This document shows positions 9,908-22,619 of a stretch of DNA of 64,000 nucleotides, in pieces. The notes below the pieces were generated by a model. That model saw nothing but the letters and a program-made list of their open reading frames with translations, had not been told where the DNA came from and did not search any database. Numbering within the stretch: the first letter of the stretch is position 1; each line of letters opens with the position of its first letter. Source of the DNA: Acanthosepion pharaonis (Eukaryota; Mollusca; Cephalopoda; Sepiida; Sepiidae); the NCBI GenBank assembly GCA_903632075.3, contig CAHIKZ030005439.1:2124001-2188000 (forward strand), written 5' to 3'. The translations under genes and the position numbers were made by a program.

Positions 9908-12736
9908 TTGATACCAGGTGTTCACGGACAATTGTGGATGCAGATCGGTGCCGGTCTTGGAAGAAAGTGAGGGTGGATGTCATGACTATTGGAGGTGTGT
10001 CCCGTCCATGTTGCGGCGTGGGAGTGGTTACTGTATCCACGGAGGAAGGCGGTTCTGCTAAGATCAACATGCTGGTGGTGCACAGCAAACTACTGGGATT
10101 TGACCTGCTATTGGGGATTGATGCCATAACCGCATTGGGAGGCGTTATTGTTGGGCCTACGGGACGAGCACAGATTGGCAATGGGCGAGTAGCCAAATGC
10201 GCAGCCATTACTGTGAATGAACCCGACTTCACTGCCACCTTCGACCACCAGAGGCGATCATGGACTGTGGCATGGAAGTGGTCGGAGAACTGCATGCCTG
10301 AAAGACTGCACAATGGAGTCTCCGAGTACTCGGTAGCAGCAGAAATCAGGGAGGACTATGAACAGGAGCTCTGCATGTGGATCAGCAGTGGCTGGCTTGT
10401 ACCCTACCCAGAAGAAAAACTGGGGCCTCCCAAGGGGCTAATTCCCCTGATGGCCATACTACAGCAGAACAAGTCAAAGGTACGCCCGGTGATGGACTTC
10501 CGGGAGCTCAACAATCACGTTGACGCTTTCACAGCTGATGCAGACATCTATGCAGCTAAACTGTGCGAATGGCGGCAAAAGGAATCCAACATGTCCTTGT
10601 TGGATCTCGGGAGAGCGTACCTCCAAATACGTGTCCCCGAGTCACTCTGGCCATACCAGACCATGAAAATTGATGGGAGAAGATATTGCCTAACACGTTT
10701 AGGATTTTGATTAAACGTGCCCCCCCTCCTCATCATGAAGGCGATCATCAGTACTCGGGAAGAAGCTATGGGTCATGCAGCATCTGCCTACATTGACGAC
10801 GTCTATGTCAATGAAGATGTCGTTCCCACGACCCACATTAAAAAACATCTGGCTCAGTTTGGGCTGGAATGCAAGGACCCTGAACAGTTGGAGGATGGTG
10901 CACGGGTACTAGGATTGGTGGTCGCGATGGAACAAGGAAGACTTCGGTGGAAATGAGGAAGCATGGTTCCTAACGTCCCCGATGTCATTACATGACGGAA
11001 GGTGTTCTCTCTGTGTGGAAGGCTTGTTGGGCACCTCCCAGTGTGTGGTTGGCTCCATGTAGCATGTGGAGTGCTCAAGAGGAGAGCAAGTACAGTTACG
11101 AAGGTCTGGGACGATGAAACAAAAGAGGCCCTTCTCCAGCACATGGTGTCTGAGACCGTGGATTCTGTGCGATGGGACAATCCAGCTCATGGTGCGTGGA
11201 TGCCCAGGAGCTAAATGTGTGGGTCGATGCAAGTTCTCTGGTGACCGGAGTAGCGTTAGAGAGCCACGAGACGGTGCTGGAGGATGCTTGCTGGTTGCAA
11301 CCTAAAGATGACGCTCAGCACATCAACCTGGCTGAGCTGGATGCCGTGTTGAAAGGCGTCAATCTAGCACTCCAGTGGCAGAGCAAGACGCTACACCTAA
11401 AAACAGATTCCGTTTGCTTGTACCATTGGGTATCGGATACTCTGACTGGGAGAGTGCGAGTGCACACCAAGGCAGCAAACGAAATGCTCATCAGGAGGCG
11501 GTTGAGCACTCTTAAGGAGCTTGTGGAAGAATATCAGCTGACCATGGACGTGGCACTGGTCCCTTCGGCCCTGAATATAGCTGATGGACTGACAAGAGTA
11601 CCGCAGCGATGGTTTGATGCAATGAAGACATGTAATGGACCCAGGCCAATGATTGGCGCCACCCATATCTAGACACAGATCAAATCATGTCCATCCACAG
11701 GAACAGTGGTCACCCAGGAGTGCGATGTACTACCTACTTTGCCAGGAGAGTCTGCCCGTCAACGACAAAAGCAGCCGTTAGAACAGCGATACGGATGTGT
11801 GAGGAATGTCAGTCCATAGACCCCGCACCAACTCGCTGGAAAAAAGGAAAGCTTGAGGTAAATGGAAACTGGTAGAGACTGGGGATGGACATCACCCACT
11901 ATGGTGCCCATCATTTCCTAATGCTGATGGACTGCAGCCCGTCACATTTTTCAATCTGGAAGCAGTTGGCAAGACAAGACTCAGCGGCCGTCATTCGCCA
12001 GCTGAAAGAAGTGTTCCTCAAGCGGGACCCACCCCATGAGAAACTCATGGACAACGACCCAGCTTTCTGCAGCAGGGAATTCAGAGCTTTTGCGCGTGAG
12101 TGGGGAGTCAACTTGCGGTTCCGCTGCTCATATGCCCCAGCTGGGAATGGTATAGCAGAGCGATGCCACGGCACAGTAAAACGGATCATAGCCAGAATGT
12201 GCTGTTCCATACAGGAAGCCGTCTACTGGTACAACATCACACCAAAAGACAGTACATTACCCTAGACTGCGCCCGCCAACAGGATCCACCAATACGAACT
12301 GAGGGTGAAAGGGATTGATGCTCTAACGATGTCTTTAGACCCTGGGCATGGCTCCTACCAGGTCGGAGATCGCGTGTGGGTCAAGGCGCCAATAAGTCGG
12401 TGCACCACCAGGTTCAACAAGGGTCGGGTGACAAAAATGATCAGCCTGCAGTCATTTCTGGTGGATGGAATACCCTGCCACGTTAAGGATCTACGCCCGC
12501 GCCACAGTTATGGCGCATCCGAGGAAGATTCTGACGACACATCTGAGAGCAGGGCAGAAAGTTTGCTGCTTGGCGAAGAAGGTGTGGAATGCGTCGATCC
12601 ACCTGAAGAGGGAATAGAAGCAGATCCCCCCTCTGACAATCCACCCGAAGGGGGAGTGAGATCAGATCCCCCCCGCCCTGCCTTTACGAAGAAGCACCCA
12701 TCGAAAACGACTGCTGCTGGGCTGCCACCTTTGTGA
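9892..12736 (+). pseudogene. pol of gypsy element 1 (PR-RT-RH-IN)
   Basis: Protease: LIDTRCSRTIVDAD at about 9904; the usual active site is DTG, so Gly to Arg is a damaging change. It continues to LLLGIDAI. RT: KVRPVMDFRELNNHV, SLLDLGRAYLQIRVP, CLTRLGF, then TGA (10708), and the catalytic YIDDVYVNE. RNase H is in another frame: WVDAS, LAELDAV, LKTDSV and ADGLTRV supply the four acidic residues. Integrase is shifted again: H-x4-H then CEEC, GMDIT, LMDNDPAF and GIAERCHG, with a D-x35-E spacing. The tail has GDRVWVKAP, a GPY/F-like module, then acidic proline-rich repeats. Other stops occur at 10954, 11873 and 12263. ORF ends TGA 12734-12736, 19 bases before the 3' LTR. Confidence 0.88.
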
Positions 12737-12755
12737 TCATGAGATCAGGGAGGGA
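12737..12755 (+). promoter_or_regulatory. Polypurine tract of gypsy element 1
   Basis: GAGATCAGGGAGGGA directly before the TG start of the 3' LTR. Its position and purine content fit the plus-strand primer of LTR retrotransposons. Confidence 0.75.
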
Positions 12756-13196
12756 TGTGATGAATTATCATGGAGCTCAAAACGTGTGCGAACGTGTCTT
12801 GCTTGCATGACAAATCCAAAAGGAAACATGGCTGCTGTCAGGGATGCGATTCGTGCGCGCCGGTCTCATCCAAAACGAGATTGTACCAGCACACATGCAA
12901 ATTTGAACAGTGTCGGACTAGTATAAAAAGGCGAGGCGCCAGCGGCACAGCAGAAGGCAAGTCATTTTGGCAGACTTTGTGAAACAGAGTCAGACATGCG
13001 AATAGACTGGCAGACCAAGAGGCAGTTGAAGTAGGCGCGTTTGATTTGGGTGTCCGTTTCACGACTGCCCGGTGTAATGGCCGAGAAAAGGAGTCTCGCA
13101 ATTCATTTCTTTGAGGTGACTGACTGAAGAAGAACAGGTGGTTTGCGGGTGAACCCTCTAGTCACTTTTTTGTTTCTCTCTCTTCTTTTTGCTACA
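12756..13196 (+). repeat. 3' LTR of gypsy element 1
   Basis: 441 bp, TGTGATGAATT...TTGCTACA. It is uninterrupted and gives the reference for the split 5' LTR. TATA-like box at about 12922. Followed by the GAATG target duplication. Confidence 0.93.
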
Positions 13197-13201
13197 GAAT
13201 G

Positions 13202-13814
13202 TATCATAAGAAATTACATAAGTTCAATATGTCAAAATTAATTTTCATTTTTCAGAAATTTAAATCTCTTAAAATTATTTTTTTATAAGAGTACAAAACA
13301 GAATTAGAAATTTCTCCTACAAAAGAAATCCTAATAAATTTACAAAATATATCCTAATATTTCTTTCAAATGATACTTTTGAACACCCTATGCTTATTTA
13401 TTGTTGTTTAAAATATTGCTTTTTTTTTTTTTTTTTTTTTTTTTAAAGAAGCAATATCAGTGTTGTTTTGTCCTATGATTATTATTATTAGCAATATATT
13501 AGGTAGCAGTTTACATTTTTATGAATTTTGCAACATATTGACATACATTCTCAAAATTTTTAATGTTCATTTCATTAAAATTTCACTGGGTTATTTTTCA
13601 GTTTTTTTTTTTCATTTAAGTATGAGATATGTACAATTAATATTGTTGTTGGCTGTAAATGAGATGAACTATCATTATTTAATGAATTTTTCTATCAACT
13701 TTATTGATTTTATTTGGCATATGTTCATAAAGAGAAGACTTGATCACTTGAAAATGATCTTATGTAAATTTGCTTATGAGCACTTTGTTATATACAAAAT
13801 GTAAGTATATCTGT
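13202..13814. other. Intron sequence, no gene seen
   Basis: AT-rich, with a long T run at 13421-13444. The open frame at 13460-13804 is AT-rich and low in complexity and looks like no known protein. Confidence 0.55.
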
Positions 13815-14400
13815 ATTTGGGATCAAATATGGATCAGAATCCAACAAAATGTTAAGATAAAGAACAAATAGGAGATTTATCAATCTAACATGTTTCTCTT
13901 TTATTAAAGCTTCATTAGAGAATGAGATGGAGAAAAAGAAGAAAGAAATTCTGGTATTTTTATTTTTATGTTGTTGGATTTTAATTAGTTAATCAGGTCC
14001 TGTGTGCATTCAACTTGTTAAATAAATGTTAGTATAATTTATAGCATTCTAAATTCAAAGAGAGACAAGGTGTCCTTTGGAATTTCCAAGAAATGAATGA
14101 ATTCTAGGCCTAGTTGAAAAATGAGTAAATATTACTTTATGTATGTAAGTGTATAATTCTAATTTGTCTATGTGGGATTCAGATGATAATGTATATTTGT
14201 AAACGTGTGTGTATGTCTAGTAGACATTATGTTTGTCGGTTTTCCATGTTGATTTGGGAACATTTTTACATATAATCTGTTTGTTTTAGATAAACATATG
14301 TTAGATTCTTTAAGAATGAACTCAAAGGTTGGTGATGTAATATAATGTTTTTGATGTGTGTTTATAGTTTGTAATATATCTATTAGTAATCTCTCAAAAG
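13815..14400 (-). repeat. Penelope-like 3' end copy (shared with 40217-40770)
   Basis: Begins GGGATCAAATATGGATCAGA and continues for more than 500 bp in clear alignment with 40217-40770, including the shared stretches TTCTGGTATTTTTATTTTTRTGTTG and TAATGTATATYTGTAAA. At 40.2 kb the same sequence sits directly 3' of a minus-strand GIY-YIG remnant, so this is probably an orphan 3' UTR of the same family. Confidence 0.75.
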
Positions 14401-14893
14401 TACTTTTAACGTAAAGAATTATATTCTTTTTTTAGTTAGGGTGGTAAAATCAGTTATGGCCAGATTTGTTCCTGTGTATTATGTGCAAGTTTAAATGATT
14501 GTCTAAACATAAATCATTTTTATGTTCATAGATACAGGCTTTTAGATATAGAGATGTCTCTTCAATATAAGTGCTGTTTACATTGTAAGCAATTTATTTG
14601 ATAAGTACCGGCATCTGAATTGGTGTTAGATTCATTTTTCTTCCTAATTATATCTCCAATTGCCTTGAACACGGTAGCAAAGATCCTAGTATTAGGAATA
14701 ACTAATTTTTTTACAAATTTCTTGGAACTTGGAAGGACACATCATCTTTACAGAATGCCATAAATTTTACTAACATTTGTTTTAACAAGTCAAATGCATG
14801 TGAAAACTGATTAACCAATGAAAATCAAACACAAAAATAAAAATACCAGAATTTCTTTCTTTTTCTCCATATTTAATTTTCTGATGAAGCTTT
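13905..14893. repeat. Fold-back structure A (inverted arms of about 200 bp)
   Basis: Left arm about 13905-14108 and right arm about 14695-14893 are imperfect reverse complements. Each contains an element reading AAAGAAATTCTGGTATTTTTA on one strand or the other. The spacer is about 590 bp. The arms are the inner part of the Penelope-like 3' end repeat, so this is two copies head to head. Confidence 0.7.
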
Positions 14894-15080
14894 AAGTGAG
14901 CCAGTATCAGATAACATTGAAATCAGTAATTCTACCCAACACCTGAAGATTGTGTTGTGCATGAAACTCCGAGTCATGTTACCGGTGAGGAATAATATGT
15001 ATATTTATTAATATATACTTAATAGCTCTGTTATATTACATTGTGCACTATTTTATTAATACCAGCACTGAATGCATGAG

Positions 15081-15082
<2 letters not shown>

Positions 15083-15136
<54 letters not shown>
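15083..15136. repeat. (TA)n microsatellite
   Basis: About 27 TA units followed by CACACA. It borders fold-back structure B on the left. Open frames through it read IYIYIY and are not genes. Confidence 0.95.
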
Positions 15137-15143
<7 letters not shown>

Positions 15144-15144
15144 T

Positions 15145-15445
15145 TTTCATTAAATATGACTGACATGATACTGTGGTTAAACTTTTTATTTCATTTTTCT
15201 TGTGTTCATGCAAGTGTTTTCTTTTCAGAACACAAAAAAAAACACACATTCAGTTAAAAATTAAGATATAAAAATTGTCCTTGATAATGGCTAAATGAAT
15301 GGCCGAAAGTGCTTGGATATGCAAACCTTTGGGATCATTTTTATGCACTTTATGACCAGAAAAGAAAACACTTGTACAAACACAAGAAAAATTAAATAAA
15401 AAGCTTAACTGCAGTACCTTACCAGTCTTATTTAACAAAACATGT
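15145..15445. repeat. Fold-back structure B between two (TA)n tracts
   Basis: Arms about 15145-15230 and 15348-15445 are reverse complements at roughly 75-80 percent by eye. Shared core: CTTTTTATTT-ATTTTTCTTGTG and CAAGTGTTTTCTTTTC. The spacer is about 120 bp. (TA)n lies outside each arm (15083-15136 and 15475-15508). Confidence 0.7.
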
Positions 15446-15471
15446 CTAAAAGAGGGAATGCTGCCAAAATA

Positions 15472-15474
<3 letters not shown>

Positions 15475-15508
<34 letters not shown>
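15475..15508. repeat. (TA)n microsatellite
   Basis: About 17 TA units, right border of fold-back structure B. Confidence 0.93.
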
Positions 15509-15510
<2 letters not shown>

Positions 15511-15621
15511 CTGGGTGGAACAAACTATTACACAAAGGTTCATTCTCATTCATTTATAAAACTCTGGAGTAGAGGTGCAGAATATAACATCAATCAGCTA
15601 AGTGACAAATTTTATATTTGT

Positions 15622-15624
<3 letters not shown>

Positions 15625-15681
<57 letters not shown>
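15625..15681. repeat. (TA)n microsatellite
   Basis: About 28 TA units, 117 bp after the previous tract. Confidence 0.95.
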
Positions 15682-15684
<3 letters not shown>

Positions 15685-16804
15685 TATGTAAACTAGGTAA
15701 TCCGTATGGGTAGACCCAAGGAGGATGATATCCAGAGAGCTCAATGTAAATTCAGAGCAGATATGTTTGAATAAAAACAAACCACTTTAAGGTTCCATGT
15801 AATGTTATTTCACCACAACCCCTTAACAGGGCTCTGGATCATCAGACTTTACTTCCAAAGGTTGAAATGAAAAGAAATTCACACATTTTTGACGGACCGC
15901 ATCAAGTATATGTAAAATTAACACTCATTCTTTTTTAATTAAAATACTGTCCCATATTTTATACACCACCAAGATATTTCTAATGGTATCTCAGTTTTTA
16001 AAAAAATACATTTTTTACTTTGACAAATTTTATGTTGTTCTAACTGAATTATAAAAGGTTAATTTTGCTTCAGTTTTGGATTTTTTTCTTGAACTAAATT
16101 GCCCTTTTTAATCTATATGGTGAAACAGGTCTTTAATTATATGTCTAGACAAATTGTCTACAACTTCTTGGGATTAGATTCTGTGACCAAATATACTTCA
16201 ATAAAATTTATTGGATAATGTTTGATCTGTTCGTTAATGACAGTTATACTTTTATCCAACATTTAATTATTTGGTTGATAATATAAAAATGTAATCTATA
16301 ACAGTGAATAGGATTACTTTTTGTATGTCTGAATTTCTGAAATACTTTGACTTATTTCAAGCTGTAGGACAACTGTTGATAAAAATTTGCAAATAGATGC
16401 TTGCAGTTTGTCTTATATTTAATATATTATGAGTACACTACTCTTTGTAAATGCTTAATAGAAGGAGGATATTTTTTTAGGGAAATTTTCTGACCCCAAG
16501 TTTATTAAAGCTACCCTATTTTGCACTTTTTGACTTGTTAAATGATTTTCCAACAGCCCCACCCATTTATTGCATTTTGAGAAAAATTCTGAACTCCAAT
16601 TATTAAGACACCCCTTTGTATTAGACACCTCATGATCATAAGTAATAAAACAAAACTATAGTATAATCAACTAAAGTGTGATCTGCTATACATTTCCAAA
16701 GTCAGCAATAAAGCAATCTCAAACCTTATTTCTTTTGCAAATATGCATCAGAATTATTTAGATTTAATATGTTTTATTAGTGAAGAGCATCTTATAGTGT
16801 GGAG
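15682..16804. other. Intron sequence, no gene seen
   Basis: AT-rich single-copy-looking sequence; no coding frame or known element recognised. Confidence 0.5.
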
Positions 16805-17250
16805 TGATTTGCCATGGTCAAACACAAAATAAGTAACAGAACTGTTCAACAAACAAAATTGACAAAGTTTTCAATAAGCAATAACAAGGAAAATAAAATA
16901 AAAAGGCAAAAAATGATATAAAGCAAGCAAATAATATATTCAAGGCAAATTAACAGTAATAAGGCAAAGCAACACTAATATGGCAAACAGTTCACAAACT
17001 AAGAATTGGAGTTGACACACAAAAGCAAATTCCGACAAGCAAAAAAAGCATTCTGACTTCAAAACAAGACAGATCAGGACTGCATTAGATGAAACTGAGA
17101 ACCAGCCTATTTTATTGGCTAGGAAAAAATCCTAGCATGCATTTGTGTGCTTCTGCCTATAGAATGGGAAGGGGAAAGTATTTTGCAGTCATTCCAAATC
17201 AAATATAGAACAATAAATCTACATTCCAAATCAGATTGAAACCAACACCT
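16805..17250. repeat. Dispersed repeat X, copy 1
   Basis: Aligns in the same direction with 47595-47970. Shared stretches include ACAAAATTGACAAAGTTT, GGAAGGGGAAAGTATTTT and a GTTGACACACAA block. Copies look roughly 70-75 percent alike by eye, with indels. No coding potential seen. Confidence 0.78.
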
Positions 17251-19866
17251 AGTAAAAGCAAATTTTTTTGTAACTGAAAGTTTCACTTACAAAGGAGCAT
17301 ACATACAACCCTTGATTGAAATTAAAGTAATAATAATCAAGCAAGTGGTTCTCTTGAAGTTTCCTGATGGTTTTGACATAAACTGTGCACAAATAAAAAT
17401 ATTTTTTTGTTTTAAGCTGTGCAGAAGTTGGAAAAACTTCTTTTTTTTTTTTCTTTAAAAAAAAAAACCTGAATTTAACAAGTAAGGAACCTGACTTTGT
17501 TTCAATGTAGATCAGAACTAACACGAAGGAGCCTGTCAAAAATGTCCTCTTGGAGTTTCCAAAAGAATAGCTAGACAGCATTTAATGCAGGTGATTGATA
17601 AAGCTTTCAAGGAATTCAAAGGTAAACAACAAATGTTTTAAATTAGGTTACATTTCATAAAGGCTTCTGGTAGATGTTGATTTGGTGATGCTTGCAAAAC
17701 AATTCAGTTTCATATGATACACTCTTTACAAGAATGATTCAAGGAATAAGGCTTTAATTTAAAGTTCTCATATAGAAGTTATAAAAATGTACCATGTTCA
17801 CCTGGCATAAATACATAAACAACTGTGGTTATAGCACCAAGAAAATAATTACTTTTATATACAAGGTTATGCTAATAGCATGTTTGTTTTTATATAGTAA
17901 GTTTATCAATATGAATTTTCCCCTATGTTGACATTAATATGAACATACAATGATTGTAAATATATCATATTTAGTCTTTCTTCTCTACCCCCGATATCAG
18001 CAAGGTATATTGAGATTAAAAAATGTTATTGTAATGTTTAAAGCAAGCTATCAGTATATTACAAAACATTACAAAAGCACTTTAGCTATAGAAAACATTA
18101 CTGTATATAAAAAGCAAGCTCATCATACAGTTGAACATAATAAGGATATTTAGGCATGATAAATCAGCTGGTACTATGGAACAATACTAGTACTTTTTTT
18201 ACAATAAGTCCTTTTACAATGCTAGTATTAATAATAATAATAATAATGTCATTTGAGTCAACAACATTATTATGGAGTTGGACAAGGTAGAAGTGTCTGA
18301 GGTAAAATAATAGCCTACAGTTGTGAGTAGAGGGGATAAAATTAACCTACAAGAAGCTTCAGCTTCACAAATAAGATACAGGGCATTTCTCATTTATAAA
18401 AGTTTGTAAAAAGATTTTCATTGATGAAAGTTACAGTCATTGGAAACCTAATAATTGTTGCATTTTTCTCTTGATTTTTATAAAATTTATTCAAATCTGA
18501 CTACATATTTATTCAGTAGGTTCCCACTATTTCAATTAGTAAGTTTATGAATTTCACCAGTTAGAAATATGAACACAAACGAAATTCATATTTGAATTAA
18601 AGTTGAGCCCAAATAGAAAAATCAATGATATCAGTATTTATGATGGAGGTCAGAAAATATTCTTACTTTTGTTTATTTCATAAGAATTTAAAATTGTCTT
18701 TTATCCCTTGATTTTAGAGCAAATTAACACAATTGTTCATAACATCCAGCTGAGAGATAGTCAAAAGATATTCTGATACTGTTGGACAAAGGGAAGTAGA
18801 AGCAAACAATAAATATTAGATGCTGAGGATAGAACCTCAATTTACACTATGACAATGAAAGGAAATTCATAGGAAGACTTTGTATGCATAAATGTATGTT
18901 AGATTATTCTATAGGTGTGAGTATTTGCTTTTAATGTTATTGAATATGTATCCTGCAGAGGAAGGATGTGGGAGTGGGTTGGTGCCTGATATTTAAAATC
19001 TCTCTAAGGAGTTTCCTTGTTTAATATCAGTTGATTGTATTGAAATATTCACTGGTATTTTCTGTTCCTATACTAATAAAAATTCAGGGAATAGTTAGGC
19101 ATTTGATAGAATTGTCCATGATTAAATTGCAAAAATTTGCTTATTCATAAGTTAAATTATTTGAATAAAAAATTGGACCTGTTAAATAATTTTTTTTTTT
19201 TTTTTTGTTCAAGTATGTATTTCGTTTAATGGCAAAGAACATATTACATTTTATTTTGGGATTGTCAGGTAAAAAGTTACAAAACTTATAATGGGTTATG
19301 ATTACTTTCTATTTCCATTTTTGTATATGATGAGATGCTGAAAAGATTTCAGTTCAACAAAGCCCTTCTAAAAACAATCTACTGTCTGGTCAGGTTTTAG
19401 GAAATGGCTTGAGCCATGAACTTTTCAGCACTACTTTGTAAGTGCTGTTATGCTAAATATAGATCAAACAAAACTTTCTCCAAAATTTTAATGAAATATT
19501 TCTTAATTAAATCTAGTCAAGGACTGTATCCATACTAATACTTTCTTAATATAAATAATTCCTGTGATTGACAAAAACCTAAAAGTGAAAAGAAGACAAA
19601 GAGAAAAAGAAATGATTGAACAAAGAAATTTTGGTGTCATTTTTAACAGATTTCTATCATTTCAACTACCTTTTAAAACATCACAGCAACAAACAGTTAA
19701 GGGTTATGTACATTAAAACATATTTCAATTTGTTTTAATCCTTTTATTGTAAAATGCCATATAAATATCATGCTATAATCATTTAATCCACATAGAAACA
19801 AAATATTCAGTCTGTGTGTGTTTCCATTCAGTGCAGGATATTAGCTGCTATCCAAAGGAAGGAAAA
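17251..19866. other. Intron sequence, no gene seen
   Basis: AT-rich, with a short (TAA)n run at 18230-18246 and a T run at 19191-19206. The open frames at 17249-17581 (minus) and 17950-18153 show no family resemblance. Confidence 0.5.
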
Positions 19867-20112
19867 AGTATGTTTTTATATATAGTCAATCCCAACAAGC
19901 TGGCATTGTTCAGACCATTGATCATACTAGATAACACGCTCTCTCCCAGAAACTGTAACTAAGGTCTGCTCAGCATAGTTGCAGTATAAACTACAGGTGG
20001 GCTCTGTGGGTGTTGAACAAACACAAATGTGCCTGAGTGGGCATCTACAATGGGGATTAGCTAGCCACCCTAGTAGACAGGCATCATCGGATACAAGTGG
20101 CCAGCCATTTTA
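19867..20112. repeat. Dispersed repeat Y, copy 1
   Basis: Aligns in the same direction with 48147-48420. The best shared stretch covers CTCTCCCAGAAACTGTAACT and the following AAGGTCTGCTCAGCATAGTT. It is GC-richer than its surroundings, which suggests an inserted retroposon, though no A/B box or tail is clear. Confidence 0.78.
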
Positions 20113-22600
20113 AAAGGTAAATACTGATTTGGATCACTTATTCATTTTGACATGAGACATCAAGTTAGTTTACTCACCTTTGAAACCACTTATTTTATCA
20201 ACTTTGAATTTGCAGAAAATGAATTATTTAGTTTACATTTACACATCATATATTAAAAGTTAATAAATGCATTCAGGAAAATGTTATGATTTTCATTATA
20301 TTGGGGAAAATGCAGTAGGTTATTGTCAACATGAATAAACTTAAACTAATTTTTTAACAAGGTTCTGTTTGATTAATCTTTAAATTTTAAGCATTTAACC
20401 CAAACCTCTTTTCTGCTATCAAATAAAATTAAGGGTCTTGATTGGTTATGAATATCAGAAATTATAATTGTAAAACCTTAGTAAAATTCAATTGAAAACA
20501 AATGATCATTTGTTATTTCAATAAACTACATTTCAAAAATTTAAGTTAAAAAAATGTTCCTTTCTACTATCAAATAGATCTGTTGGATAACAGATCTATT
20601 TGACAGTAGAAAAACAATATTTCATGGAGTTTAGGTCTCTGTTTGAAATGCTTCCACTCTAAGTGATGAATTCTTGATTTTAACTGACACTTTGATAAAA
20701 GATTTTCTGCATGAAATAAATATAAAATATTTTGTTGGATACAATAAATAGAGTATTATTGTGTTGAGACCTCAAAAATTAGAATGTGAATCTATGGAAC
20801 TTAACACCTTGTCATCCAATTATTATAGAAATATGAAGTTCATATTCCTCAAAGCCTTTGCATGTGATTGTCTCAGCTACTTTCACATTCGCCTTTGTTC
20901 AGCATGATAACAATAAGTATCACTTCAATATAATATGGCTATCAGCAAACAATGAGATGCTCTCTCCTCTTCATTTCTTCATTTTTCTATGCTTTGGACA
21001 TAGAATTCTTCCTCTCCATTCCTTTATCATCCACAATAAGAGAATCCAATAATACAATAGAAAGATATTTGCATGTACATTTAATATAAAAAGATTTTGC
21101 ACCTATCTCAAGTGTCCTCTTGGATACAACCCAAAGTAGATGTTTAGATTGTGGAAAAACTGCTGCTCTTTCTACAAAACACTTACGAACTTGAGACAGT
21201 TTATACAAAAGTAGTTGTTTGCCTAAAACAACAATATCATTATCATTTTTTCCTTTTTTTGTTATTTATTTTGAAAATCAGAAAGGATATGAAATAATGA
21301 TTTTAAAATGGGTAAACTGTGACCAATGTATCTTGTGTCATTTAGTGTCTGGATTCTCTCTCTTTAATATCAATATATGAATACAAATACATATGTATGC
21401 ACTAAGAAAAACTAAATGAAGTTATGAAAAATAACTAAAAAGCATAAAACTTCATTTCACTTAGATACAAAGATAACAAATGTATTCTTATATATATATT
21501 TAAAATAGGGCTGAAAAATAAGAATAATACTTTCTAGCAAATCTGTAACAGCATTCTAAAACATTCTTAGAGTTTATTTCCAATTTATATTTTATAGAAA
21601 AAATATCATAACAGGTAATTACTATTTTAGTAGTTAAGAGTAGTAAAAATTTGAACACCTTTCAAATGATCAATTTTAATTTAGAGAAAGCAATTTCAAC
21701 TTTCTTCAATTTGTCCAAAGTCAACTATTATACCTGAAAAATCTACAATATTCCAGATAAGTTGTTGAAAAAAGGACAAAAAAATGAAAGAAGGAGAAGT
21801 AGATATGCAAATTTTACAGGTATGCTAATAAAAGAAATGAAAAACTTGTTCAGAGCCTGTATACTTATTCAGAAATTCAAACTAAAATGCAAGATTGCAT
21901 TTTAAAGGACGCTCTTTATGTCCTTAACATTTATTTACATTTAACTATGGCCACACATTTTACACAAATTAACACCATTTATACCAATATAACTTGATAA
22001 TATACAGTACCTTAAAATACTAATATAATATACATTTTTGACTTAAAAACATTTAGAATTCTTTAACTTTCAAGTATGTCTACTGCAGACATCATCTGAT
22101 GATTTTATTTTAAGTCAAGTCAAATGAGGTTTAAAGAGAATAACTGTCTTCCTTTTTTTTTCTTTGCTTGCACATGTTTGACCTTTACAACACAATGGGT
22201 AAAAGAACTGATGGTTTTATCAGGTAAGCTAAAGAAGAAGAATTGAGTTGTAATAAGGCATAGCCTAAAGGAAACAAAATTATTTGCTGTCTTTTACTTT
22301 ATAGGCAGGATCAGATATCAGTCTTATCCCTTATGTCGTATATAACCATATTCCCCAGTATATTGCTAGACGAAAATTCTCATCCAACTTGATTGATTTT
22401 TTTTTTCCCCAATTGACACCATATAGTCTCAAGGATGATCACTATAAATCAGTATGAATGCTGGAGAGGAGATCTCATAATTAGTGTTATAATGAGCATA
22501 TGGTTTCAAAGGAAAAAACAAACAAGCATTAAATTTTCAAGAGCGTGTATTCATTAAATTTCTGTATATATACATAGTTATTTGAAAGGTGAAACAAATT
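20113..22600. other. Intron sequence with one short hairpin
   Basis: AT-rich sequence without a recognisable gene. Its only notable structure is the hairpin at 20561-20611. Confidence 0.5.
20561..20611. repeat. Near-perfect 24-bp stem hairpin
   Basis: TTTCTACTATCAAATAGATC plus TGTT pairs with AACAGATCTATTTGACAGTA plus GAAA, with one mismatch in 24 and a 3-4 base loop. It could be the tip of a tiny MITE, a cruciform or a short RNA hairpin. Sequence alone does not decide. Confidence 0.75.
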
Positions 22601-22619
22601 GTTAATATGTGGTTTTCTA

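Larger units (their letters stand above)
5854..13196 (+). mobile_element. Gypsy-like LTR retrotransposon (element 1), split by a nested LINE
   Basis: Complete but dead LTR retrotransposon. LTRs are about 440 bp, begin TGTGATGA and end GCTACA, and the element is bordered by the 5-bp duplication GAATG (5849-5853 and 13197-13201). Internal order is gag, protease, reverse transcriptase, RNase H, integrase and a C-terminal basic/proline-rich tail, the Ty3/gypsy order. Without the nested LINE (5938-8749 plus one target-duplication copy) the element would be about 4.5 kb. The two LTRs differ at roughly 15-20 of 440 sites by eye, many of them C/T or G/A. The coding part carries several stops and frameshifts. 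Base composition is much richer in GC than the surrounding intron. Confidence 0.93.

Noticed and set aside
9614..10313. Minus-strand frames opposite gag and protease
   Set aside because: No family resemblance; the plus strand holds the zinc knuckle and protease motifs.
15072..15780. Open frames of 60-100 residues full of Ile-Tyr repeats
   Set aside because: They are translations of (TA)n tracts; the same happens at 29059, 38228, 39654 and 46713.
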